This document shows, piece by piece, positions 1 to 6,803 of a stretch of 32,646 bases of DNA. This DNA comes from an uncultured Brevibacillus sp. (GTDB lineage: Bacteria > Bacillota > Bacilli > Brevibacillales > Brevibacillaceae), in NCBI GenBank assembly GCA_946402065.1, contig CAMIVR010000053.1, forward strand, positions 1-32,646, written 5' to 3'. Each line of letters begins with the position of its first letter. Position 1 is the first letter of the stretch. Below the pieces are notes generated by a model. That model saw nothing but the letters and a program-made list of their open reading frames with translations, did not search any database and had not been told where the DNA came from. Position numbers and translations under genes: made by a program.

Positions 1-326
1 CTGAATATCTTGTTTATGGGAATGTTGTTTTGAAAGTACCTATGAGGAATTGAAACCAAAACGGTAACCTTTGGAAAGGATGGTGCATCGATGAGGTTTT
101 GAAAGTACCTATGAGGAATTGAAACACGAGCCATTCGAAACTATCGCTAACCTCCGGCATATGTTTTGAAAGTACCTATGAGGAATTGAAACAATAACGT
201 CTGCCACTCGTTCACATCGAGAAAGTACGTTTTGAAAGTACCTATGAGGAATTGAAACACACCTGATACTGCTGGCCGGGAGGGGCATTGATTTTCGTTT
301 AGGAAGTACCCATAAGGAATTGAACC
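1..326 (+). CRISPR. CRISPR array, leader-distal end (partial, runs off left edge)
   Basis: Four identical 30-bp repeats (starting GTTTTGAAAGTACC, ending GAGGAATTGAAAC) lie at 27-56, 96-125, 163-192 and 229-258, followed by a decayed fifth copy at 297-326. Spacers are 39 bp (57-95), 37 bp (126-162), 36 bp (193-228) and 38 bp (259-296); bases 1-26 are the end of another spacer, so the array continues to the left. The repeat ends in ATTGAAAC, the 8-nt handle that Cas6 leaves on crRNAs of many type I-B and type III systems, which fits transcription on the plus strand. Decay of the last repeat marks this as the trailer end, so leader and cas genes should lie outside the window to the left. The subtype cannot be fixed without the cas genes. 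No spacer target was recognised by eye. Confidence 0.97.
297..326 (+). repeat. Degenerate terminal CRISPR repeat
   Basis: This 30-bp copy differs from the consensus at five positions (5, 7, 15, 18 and 29), while the other four visible copies are identical to one another. Terminal repeats far from the leader commonly decay because they are the oldest and are not templates for spacer acquisition. The change at position 29 gives an ATTGAACC end, which would alter the 5' handle of any crRNA made from beyond it; there is no further spacer. Confidence 0.9.
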
Positions 327-470
327 CTGGGCGCTCAGAGTTATTTAGAGGGAAAGAGTTTTCGTTCAGAAAGCGGTTTAACCGGTCCTTTGCCCCATGT
401 CCTTCCGCTCTTCCCAAGCTCCCCACACCCTGTACAATATGAAGTATCACTATGTATGAAGGAGAATTAT

Positions 471-2168
471 ATGAACAAACTCAAATTCAGCGTGATCACC
501 GCACTACTGATGACCGGCGCGTTGCCGGGCGGGCTCGCCCTGGCACAGACCCAGCCAGTCGCGAGCACGGAAAGCGCCACGGCAGATAGTCAGTCTACCG
601 CAGCTCCGATCCCGGCGATCGTCCAAAAGACGTTGAACCAGCTGTACGCAATCGAGCCGGCACTCAAGCAACTGACCGAGATATCGAGCTGGCCCGGGGG
701 AGAAGAGAGCCATCGCTTTTACATCGATTTGTCTAGTGCCAAAGACCCCGACGCTTTCGCGAGGATCGATGTCGACAGCAAGACGGGAGAACTTTTGTAC
801 TATTCGATCGAGTTGCCCCAACCCGCAAATCAGCCTGCAACAAAGCCTGCCTCCGACCAAGTCATCAAACAGAAAGCGGAGCAATTTATCACTGCGCTGT
901 ACGGAGCGGAAAAGCGCAAACAGGTTGGCGAGCCGCAATTGACGGATACGTCGTCTCGTAGCCAACTGGATGAGGACGATTCCGGCTTGTCGGCACCGTA
1001 TCGAACCGTTCATTTTCCGGCGCTGCTGAACGGCATTGAGCTGTCCGGCAGCTCTTTCGGGCCTTATCTTGAGCTGGAGCTGGACGGAAAGGTCACCAGC
1101 TACAGCATCGAACCGCTAAATCTCACAGGTGTTGCGATCCCTGATCCCAAAAAAGCGCTGTCCCAAGCAGCGATCAAACAAAAAATATTCGCGCCTAAAC
1201 ATCTTGAACTGACCTATACCCAAGCCCAGCCGAAGCGCTACAGCGCAAATGGGGAGCCGCTCGACGTGCAACCAGCGCTCCAGTACACGTATGGCTGGAT
1301 TGACGCAATCGATGCCGTAAGCGGAAAAGCTGTGAGTACATACACGGGAGCAGAGATCAGCGAGCAAAAATACGAACCGGCCATCGTCAAAACGATCTCG
1401 CAAAAACCGCAAGCAAAGCAGCTTGTTGCCAAAACAGAAGATGAGGCCAAGGCGGTCATAAAAGAGCTGTTCGAGATCGATTTTGCCAAGACGCCGCTGG
1501 TTGAAAATGAAGCAGAGGAATGCGGGAAGAGTTACTGCCGCTCATGGTATAGCAGCGACGGAAAGTACGTGACACTGACAACCAATGGGACGACAGGGGT
1601 AGTGGAAGATGCAGTGATATGGGATGATGCTGCGATCCCAGGGAAGCGGATCTCCAGGGACGACGCGCTGAAAAAGGCATTGGCAGTCCTGGAAAAGTAT
1701 GCTGCGCCTACTTCTGTCAACGTACAAGTGAAGCTCTATGAACCACTGGAGCCGCAAAAGCTGCCGGAGTGGGTTGCGGCCGCCATCAAAGAGCAGGGCG
1801 GGGACGGACCGACTCCGGACGATGACTATTTCATTTCCGTTGCGGAGCTGAATCAAGAGGTGCCGATCATTGACCGCAAATACTATTTGACAGTCAGCGC
1901 CACTACGGGCAAATTGACCAGCTACACACCGGTGATGCCGAGTGAAAAAGTGGCTCTTCCGGAGAAAAAACCGGCGATTACCATCGAACAGGCGGCGCAC
2001 GTGTACGAGCAAAATGTTCCGCTCACATTGTCGTATATCTGGCCGTATTACTACGGACAGCGCGCACCTGCGCCGATTCTGGTGTACGAGGTGGACGAAA
2101 GCGCGGGATACCACTATGTAAATGCGATTACAGGTGCATATCAGCTTGTACCGGTCGAAACAAAATAG
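471..2168 (+). CDS. Exported YcdB/YcdC-repeat (PepSY-like) protein
   Basis: This is a 565-residue secreted protein. The ATG at 471 is chosen because AAGGAG stands at 459-464, seven bases before it; the reading frame is open further upstream but without a ribosome site. Residues 1-25 form a signal peptide (MNKLK, hydrophobic core, ALA-Q cleavage site), followed by a Thr/Ser/Ala-rich spacer. The rest shows recurring units of the type seen in YcdB/YcdC proteins: an 'A(F)ARIDVDSKTGELLYYS'-like beta hairpin followed by a helix with spaced Lys/Ala ('QKAEQFITALYG'), repeated near residues 95, 230, 310, 390 and 480. Residues near 350 carry a close Cys pair (ECGKSYC). Such repeats are known from Bacillales exported proteins of unknown function, some with S-layer domains; none is visible here. 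A TACAAT at 433-438 could be its -10. Family assignment is from pattern only. Confidence 0.72.
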   Translation: MNKLKFSVITALLMTGALPGGLALAQTQPVASTESATADSQSTAAPIPAIVQKTLNQLYAIEPALKQLTEISSWPGGEESHRFYIDLSSAKDPDAFARIDVDSKTGELLYYSIELPQPANQPATKPASDQVIKQKAEQFITALYGAEKRKQVGEPQLTDTSSRSQLDEDDSGLSAPYRTVHFPALLNGIELSGSSFGPYLELELDGKVTSYSIEPLNLTGVAIPDPKKALSQAAIKQKIFAPKHLELTYTQAQPKRYSANGEPLDVQPALQYTYGWIDAIDAVSGKAVSTYTGAEISEQKYEPAIVKTISQKPQAKQLVAKTEDEAKAVIKELFEIDFAKTPLVENEAEECGKSYCRSWYSSDGKYVTLTTNGTTGVVEDAVIWDDAAIPGKRISRDDALKKALAVLEKYAAPTSVNVQVKLYEPLEPQKLPEWVAAAIKEQGGDGPTPDDDYFISVAELNQEVPIIDRKYYLTVSATTGKLTSYTPVMPSEKVALPEKKPAITIEQAAHVYEQNVPLTLSYIWPYYYGQRAPAPILVYEVDESAGYHYVNAITGAYQLVPVETK

Positions 2169-2194
2169 CGCAGAGCTCTGTTCTGTATACCCAG

Positions 2195-2229
2195 ACAAAG
2201 ACCTTGAGGAAATGCCTCAAGGTCTTTGT
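2195..2229. terminator. Perfect 15-bp hairpin after the YcdB-like gene
   Basis: Arms 2195-2209 (ACAAAGACCTTGAGG) and 2215-2229 are perfect complements with a 5-nt loop. It begins 26 bp after the stop codon at 2168. There is no long T run outside the stem, though the plus-strand 3' arm itself ends in CTTTGT. It sits between convergent genes and probably ends the plus-strand transcript. Confidence 0.7.
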
Positions 2230-2292
2230 GCGTCGATCGGAAAAGGCTTGTGTACCAGCTTTTCTCATGCAGCCAATCTGGACGTTGCGAAA

Positions 2293-2323
2293 TCGCGCGG
2301 TTCCGCACATTGCGGAAGCGCGA
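2293..2323 (-). terminator. GC-rich hairpin downstream of the LD-carboxypeptidase gene
   Basis: On the minus strand, 15 bases after the stop codon at 2339, TCGCGC plus TTCCGCA pairs with its complement across a 3-nt loop, with a 2-nt bulge (13 paired bases). It is followed on that strand by only a short T run (TTTCGC), so termination strength is uncertain. Confidence 0.45.
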
Positions 2324-2338
2324 CCGGGAGCTTCTGGC

Positions 2339-3265
2339 TCAACCGCTCACGGTTGGCTCCAGCACCGTCAACCGGTTGTTCACCGTATCCAGATTCAGCA
2401 GCGCCCCGATCGGCATCGTCGCCTTGTACCGGCCATGAGCGACGGCAACATTGGTCATCAACGGCTTGCCCAGCGGCTGAATTACGGAACTGATCAAATC
2501 ATCGTACGAAGTGCTGTATGAGGTTAAGCAATTCGTACACTGCCCCATGATGATGCCGATGCAATCGTCGAATTTCCCGGCCAGCTGCAAATGCACCAGC
2601 ATCCGGTAAATTCGGTTCGTCGGCTCATGCGTCTCTTCGATCATCAGGATCCGGCCTTTGGTGTCGATTTCATAGGGGGTTCCCAGCGTGTCCACAAAGG
2701 ACGTCAAATTGCCTCCAACCAAACGCCCTGTGACGTTTCCGGGCACGACGCTGACTGTCGGCGGCATTTCCGGGGGATTAACGATCTGCCGCGGCGCCGT
2801 TACTGTCGAAGTAGCCTGAAAAAACTGGTCAAAGTTGTACGGCGGAGTAGACGGCTTAAAGTCGATCAGCAAAAGTCCTTGGAACGTTATCAGGTCGGTT
2901 ATTTGATACAGGACATTCAACAGCACGGTAATGTCGCTATAGCCGGTCAAGATTTTCGGATTGCGCTTGATGATACTGTAGTCCAAATAGGGCAGGATGC
3001 CGGCGACGCCAACTCCGCCCCTGGTCGGCAGAATCATTTTCACTTGCGGGTTCTCAAACATGGTCATCAAGTCCTCAGCGCGTTCGGAAGCCAGCCCGGC
3101 GACCAGGCCGGTGTTGGCGTAAACGTTTTTGCCCAGCACGACCTGAAAGCCCAGCGATTCGAGCGTAGCAATACGCGCGTCGATGGTGCTCGCAGGCAGC
3201 GGGCTGCCCAGTGTGACGATCCCGACGGTGTCTCCGCGCTGCAAGATTGGCGGCCTCATTGCCAT
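2339..3265 (-). CDS. LD-carboxypeptidase, peptidase family S66
   Basis: The 308-residue product matches the S66 family (LdcA/MccF), serine peptidases that cut L,D-peptide bonds, typically removing the terminal D-Ala from murein tetrapeptides in the cytoplasm or disarming peptide-nucleotide antibiotics. The N-terminus has the usual 'L-x-x-GDTVGIV' strand. The nucleophile is Ser110 in TGYSDIT, the acidic residue is Glu210 in LMIEETHE, and the histidine is His277 in VAVAHG, giving the family's Ser-Glu-His triad in the expected order. No signal peptide is seen. The ATG at 3265 has AGGAGG nine bases upstream (3275-3280). The gene is alone on its strand. A palindrome just upstream (3282-3306) suggests dedicated control. 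A murein-recycling role is inferred; an MccF-like self-immunity role cannot be excluded from sequence. Confidence 0.9.
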   Translation of the reverse strand: MAMRPPILQRGDTVGIVTLGSPLPASTIDARIATLESLGFQVVLGKNVYANTGLVAGLASERAEDLMTMFENPQVKMILPTRGGVGVAGILPYLDYSIIKRNPKILTGYSDITVLLNVLYQITDLITFQGLLLIDFKPSTPPYNFDQFFQATSTVTAPRQIVNPPEMPPTVSVVPGNVTGRLVGGNLTSFVDTLGTPYEIDTKGRILMIEETHEPTNRIYRMLVHLQLAGKFDDCIGIIMGQCTNCLTSYSTSYDDLISSVIQPLGKPLMTNVAVAHGRYKATMPIGALLNLDTVNNRLTVLEPTVSG

Positions 3266-3281
3266 AATTGCGTTCCTCCTG

Positions 3282-3306
3282 ACATAGACATTAACCTAGT
3301 CTATGT
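3282..3306. promoter_or_regulatory. Palindrome upstream of the S66 peptidase gene (possible operator)
   Basis: ACATAGAC (3282-3289) and GTCTATGT (3299-3306) are perfect inverted repeats separated by 9 bp. The element ends directly next to the ribosome binding site of the peptidase gene, so it lies in the leader or core promoter on the minus strand. A bound repressor or a small RNA hairpin are both possible. Confidence 0.45.
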
Positions 3307-3379
3307 ATATGGAGAAAACGCCCGGCACGTTACAGTCATGACAGCATCGGGAGGGCAAAACGCCGCCGTCCCCCGAGTG

Positions 3380-3388
3380 TGGTATAAT
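3380..3388 (+). promoter_or_regulatory. Extended -10 promoter for the small membrane protein / pbp1A unit
   Basis: TGGTATAAT is a perfect extended -10 (TGn plus TATAAT), 38 bp before the ATG at 3427. No convincing -35 lies 17 bp upstream, which is tolerated when TGn is present. Confidence 0.6.
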
Positions 3389-3426
3389 GCTAGGATAAGC
3401 CGCACCACAGAGAGGAGAGAGCGCTC

Positions 3427-3738
3427 ATGAAGAACGACACGCTGCGCACCGGATGGATGATGCAAGTGCTGCTCCTGGCCATACTCGACGTCGGATTGAT
3501 CCTCTTTCTGCTTGTGGATTGGTCCGACCTTCGGGTGTTGCCGTTGCCCGTTGCCCCGCTGCCGCCTTCGTCAGCATCAGCACCGCGGGTCAGTACGGGA
3601 GACGTCTGTGCAGGCTTAGTCCTTCTTCTGACGGGGCTTTCCCTGTTTAGGGGGATTCGCTTCAGACAGTGGTGGAACAGATGCTCTTCTTTTCCGTTCC
3701 GGAAACTTTTTGGCGCAGAATCCGTCTATACATGGTGA
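3427..3738 (+). CDS. Small putative membrane protein, unknown function
   Basis: This 103-residue ORF starts at ATG 3427 behind GAGGAGAG and a good extended -10 promoter. Residues 11-32 (MMQVLLLAILDVGLILFLLV) are strongly hydrophobic and residues 60-74 form a second hydrophobic stretch. A Pro/Ser/Ala-rich linker (VLPLPVAPLPPSSASA) lies between them. The C-terminal 30 residues are basic and aromatic (RGIRFRQWWNRC). It ends 28 bp before the PBP start and probably shares its transcript, which hints at an accessory role in wall synthesis, but I recognise no family. The 3' third reads less like a conserved protein, so a frameshifted or non-coding leader remains possible. Confidence 0.5.
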   Translation: MKNDTLRTGWMMQVLLLAILDVGLILFLLVDWSDLRVLPLPVAPLPPSSASAPRVSTGDVCAGLVLLLTGLSLFRGIRFRQWWNRCSSFPFRKLFGAESVYTW

Positions 3739-3766
3739 GGAAGAGGTAAGAAACCAGGAGGTAGAA

Positions 3767-6316
3767 ATGGCAGAGGCAAAAAAGAAAAAGATAAAGAAGA
3801 AAAACAAGTGGTTGCTACTTGCTGTCTCGTTTATCATTTTTCTTGCACTGAGTGTTATCGGGGGGTATTTTTCGCTGCTTTATGCAGGTGGACAAATGAT
3901 TGACCAGAGCAAACTGGATGCACTAAAAATAGATGCGTCTGTAATTTTGGACAAAAATGGAGCGGAGATCGGCACGCTCTACACGAAAGAGAGCCGCGAT
4001 TACGTGGAGATGAACAAAATTCCCAAGCACGTCGTCGACGCATTCGTCGCAGTCGAAGACCGGCGTTTCTTCGAACACAAAGGGATCGACATCTTCCGTA
4101 TCGCCGGAGCGATCGTCAGGGATATTCAAGCTGGCGGAGCTGTTGAAGGGGCGAGTACGATCACCCAGCAGCTGGCCAAAAACGTCTTCCTCAGCAATGA
4201 ACGAACATTCTGGCGAAAAACAAAGGAAGTCAGCATCTCGATCAATCTCGAGCAAAATTTTTCCAAAGACCAGATCCTTGAAATGTACCTGAACAAAATT
4301 TACTTCGGGAAAGGGGTGTACGGTGTAGAAGCGGCGTCACAGCTGTACTTCGGCAAGTCGGTCAGTGATTTGGATCTTGCCCAGGCAGCCACACTGGCGG
4401 CAATTCCGAAGGCGCCGTCTACCTACAATCCGTTCGCCCATCCGGACAAAGCCAAGGAGCGGCGCGATACCGTGCTGCGCTTGATGAACGAGCAGGGGAT
4501 TATTTCAAACGACGAAAAAGTAGCAGCTCAGCAAGAAGCGCTGCCGACCCCGAAAGTAGAGAATGAACCGGGGATCAAAAAGGGCTACGAGGCGTACGTC
4601 GACTATGTCATCGATGAAGCCGAGAAACAGTACGGCGTAACAGAAAGCATGCTGTATCAAGGCGGCTGGAAAATTTACACGGCGATTGATACAAAAGTGC
4701 AGGATGCCATGATCAAGGCCTATGCGAACAGCAAAAACTTTCCCCCGGACGGACCGAAGCAGCAGGTCGAGTCGGGGATGGTTGTCATCGACCCGAAAGA
4801 CGGCGGGATTGCCGGGATTATGGGCGGTCGCAAATACACGAACAAAGGCTTCAGTTACGCAACCGACATGCGACGTCAGCCAGGTTCGTCCTTCAAGCCG
4901 CTCGTCGTCTACGCACCGGCACTTGACAAATACCCGAATAAATACGGGATCTATTCCGAGCTGAGCAACCAGAAGCAGAACTTCAACGGCTACCAGCCGA
5001 ACAATTACGACGGCAAATACAGTGATACGGTCAGCATGTACAAAGCCGTGAACAAATCGATGAATATCCCGGCTGTCTGGCTGTTAAATGAAATCGGCGT
5101 CAAAACCGGACTGGAGTACGTCGAGAAATTCGGCATCAAGCTGACGCCGGATGACCGCAACCTGGCAATCGCGCTGGGCGGCTTGAGCAAAGGGGTCTCA
5201 CCGCTGCAGATGGCCCAGGCGTACACCGCGTTTGACAATGCCGGCGTGATGTCAACAGCGTATTCGATCGTCAAAATCCAGAATGCGCAGGCTGGCTTTG
5301 AACGCAATGTAACACCAAAGCATACACAGGTGATCTCGGCACAAACCGCTTGGAGCATGCAAGTCATGATGGAAGGCGTCATTCAGGAAGGAACAGGAAG
5401 TGGTGCCCGCATCAAAGGATTTCAGGTCGCGGGCAAGACAGGAACGACCCAGTCGCCGAAGTACAAAAACGCCGACCGTGACGCCTGGTTCGTCGGCTAC
5501 ACGCCGGAATACGTAGCAGCAGTCTGGATGGGCTTCCCGAATGAAGACAAAGATCACGTCATGCGCAAGGAAAGCGGGATGCCGGCGAAGCTCTTCTCCG
5601 CCGTCATGACCGAAGCGTTGGCCGGCGTCAAGTCAAAGGGCTTTGTCCGTCCGTCTGGAGCGCAGGATCCGGATCAAATCCAGCAAACGACTGCACCGCA
5701 GCTGGCTGCCGATCTGACCATGGATAACGATCAGATGAAAGTCGTGCTGAGCTGGCTTGGCAGCAATCAAGACAAAGTCTCCTACGACGTCTATCGCTTT
5801 GCCGGCAGCCAGGAGACCAAAGAACTGATCGCCTCCAACCTGAAGGACACGATTTACGTAGATGTGTTGAAAACGCCGATCCTGTACAAATACTTTGTAG
5901 TGCCGAAGGATGAGCAGGGCAACGCAGGGCCGCAATCCAATATCGCAGAGATCAATATGTCCATGCTGGAAAAAATGCTGCAAGACGGGGCCGAGCACAA
6001 TGACATGCATCCGGGAGAACTGCCGGCCAACGGACAGGATCCGGAGCAAGGCAGCTCCGTGCAGCCGGGGGACATTCCTTCTCAGGATAGCAATGGAACC
6101 CCTCCGGACCAACCGCAAAACAGCGACGGCATGAATGGAACGTACCCGAATGGCGGCGGCTCGGACGGCAGAGGCCGTCCTGGCAGACCCGGCAATTCTG
6201 ACAACGGCGGGCAGAACAATGGCACGACCGTTACACCGGAAGGCTCGATTCAGGGCAATCCGTACGGGGATCAGCCATCGCCGCAAGTCGATTCCCAGAA
6301 TTCGCAAGGAAATTGA
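3767..6316 (+). CDS. ponA: Class A penicillin-binding protein (PBP1A type)
   Basis: The 849-residue bifunctional peptidoglycan synthase polymerises lipid II and cross-links stem peptides outside the membrane. The ATG at 3767 is chosen over an in-frame start at 3710 because CAGGAGG precedes it by five bases and it gives the usual Lys-rich cytoplasmic tail. Residues 15-39 form the membrane anchor. The GT51 glycosyltransferase domain follows, with catalytic Glu97 in VEDRRFFEH, then GASTITQQLAKN and RKTKE. The transpeptidase domain carries Ser374-S-F-Lys377, Ser431-M-Asn433 and Lys557-T-Gly559. After about residue 650 there is an FN3-like beta domain, then a long Gly/Asn/Gln/Pro-rich tail to the end. 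The gene follows a small membrane protein gene by 28 bp. The symbol follows Bacillus usage; neighbours differ from B. subtilis ponA (no recU adjacent). Confidence 0.95.
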   Translation: MAEAKKKKIKKKNKWLLLAVSFIIFLALSVIGGYFSLLYAGGQMIDQSKLDALKIDASVILDKNGAEIGTLYTKESRDYVEMNKIPKHVVDAFVAVEDRRFFEHKGIDIFRIAGAIVRDIQAGGAVEGASTITQQLAKNVFLSNERTFWRKTKEVSISINLEQNFSKDQILEMYLNKIYFGKGVYGVEAASQLYFGKSVSDLDLAQAATLAAIPKAPSTYNPFAHPDKAKERRDTVLRLMNEQGIISNDEKVAAQQEALPTPKVENEPGIKKGYEAYVDYVIDEAEKQYGVTESMLYQGGWKIYTAIDTKVQDAMIKAYANSKNFPPDGPKQQVESGMVVIDPKDGGIAGIMGGRKYTNKGFSYATDMRRQPGSSFKPLVVYAPALDKYPNKYGIYSELSNQKQNFNGYQPNNYDGKYSDTVSMYKAVNKSMNIPAVWLLNEIGVKTGLEYVEKFGIKLTPDDRNLAIALGGLSKGVSPLQMAQAYTAFDNAGVMSTAYSIVKIQNAQAGFERNVTPKHTQVISAQTAWSMQVMMEGVIQEGTGSGARIKGFQVAGKTGTTQSPKYKNADRDAWFVGYTPEYVAAVWMGFPNEDKDHVMRKESGMPAKLFSAVMTEALAGVKSKGFVRPSGAQDPDQIQQTTAPQLAADLTMDNDQMKVVLSWLGSNQDKVSYDVYRFAGSQETKELIASNLKDTIYVDVLKTPILYKYFVVPKDEQGNAGPQSNIAEINMSMLEKMLQDGAEHNDMHPGELPANGQDPEQGSSVQPGDIPSQDSNGTPPDQPQNSDGMNGTYPNGGGSDGRGRPGRPGNSDNGGQNNGTTVTPEGSIQGNPYGDQPSPQVDSQNSQGN

Positions 6317-6330
6317 CAGCTTTTCATCTA

Positions 6331-6359
6331 TTTTCACTTCTTCTTCAGCATGCTACAAT
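6331..6359 (+). promoter_or_regulatory. Promoter of the small gene at 6401
   Basis: A TTTTCA -35 (6331-6336), a 17-bp spacer and TGCTACAAT (6351-6359), an extended -10, lie just after the PBP stop codon and 42 bp before the next ATG. The small gene therefore probably has its own promoter. Confidence 0.55.
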
Positions 6360-6400
6360 ACTTATAGAGAGATGGAAGTAGAAGACGGGAGGGATTGTCG

Positions 6401-6751
6401 ATGTCCAATATGGCCCAAGTGAATTTGCAAGAGTTTTTTATGAAAAAGATCCAACTGGCGAAGGTTTCGTTCGAACGCGCACTTGATTGCAAACACACTG
6501 ACTTTGATGATCTTTACCCATATATGAATGAACAGCCACAATTTTTCTGGTATAAACGCTACGTTGCTTGGTCCGAACTGCTGACAGTCGTGAAGCTGGC
6601 CAGTGAGCTGGGGATTGACTGGACACCGGAATTTTCCCAAATGCAGGCCGATTTTGTCCGCGGCAAAGTGCTGCAGGGAAAAGTTCTCGATCACTGGTAT
6701 CCGGAAGAAGACAACAAGCAGGAAGAGACATTGAGCCATTTAGAAGAATAG
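6401..6751 (+). CDS. Conserved-looking small cytoplasmic protein, unknown function
   Basis: This 116-residue protein starts at ATG 6401 with GGGAGG seven bases upstream; a TTG two codons earlier is too close to that site. The sequence is helical and rich in aromatic residues (YPYMNEQPQFFWYKRYVAW, then a helix LLTVVKLASELGIDW) and ends in an acidic tail (EEDNKQEETLSHLEE). It has no signal peptide or membrane segment. Its own promoter and a strong terminator frame it. I compared it from memory with the YppE and YpoC proteins near ponA in Bacillus and found no convincing match. Confidence 0.8.
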   Translation: MSNMAQVNLQEFFMKKIQLAKVSFERALDCKHTDFDDLYPYMNEQPQFFWYKRYVAWSELLTVVKLASELGIDWTPEFSQMQADFVRGKVLQGKVLDHWYPEEDNKQEETLSHLEE

Positions 6752-6754
6752 ACA

Positions 6755-6795
6755 GCAAAAAAGTGGTCACATATGCTGGCCACTTTTTTGCTTTT
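6755..6795. terminator. Bidirectional rho-independent terminator
   Basis: GCAAAAAAGTGG (6755-6766) pairs perfectly with CCACTTTTTTGC (6780-6791), followed by TTTT on the plus strand; the A run in the 5' arm gives a T run on the minus strand. It separates the convergent small gene and L,D-transpeptidase gene. Confidence 0.9.
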
Positions 6796-6803
6796 GCCTT
6801 GCA

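Noticed and set aside
109..450. A 113-residue minus-strand ORF across the CRISPR array
   Set aside because: Its repeated VSIPHRYFQN segments are just translations of the CRISPR repeat; no ribosome site and no independent support.
2591..3430. A 279-residue plus-strand ORF opposite the S66 peptidase gene
   Set aside because: It overlaps a gene with a complete catalytic triad and reads as Arg/His/Gln-rich shadow sequence.
6313..6318. A perfect TTGACA at the PBP stop codon
   Set aside because: No -10 lies 16-18 bp downstream; the extended -10 at 6351-6359 pairs better with TTTTCA at 6331-6336.
5633..6337. A 234-residue minus-strand ORF opposite the PBP tail
   Set aside because: Its Ile/Arg/Val-rich sequence is the mirror of the Gly/Asn/Pro-rich tail; no ribosome site.
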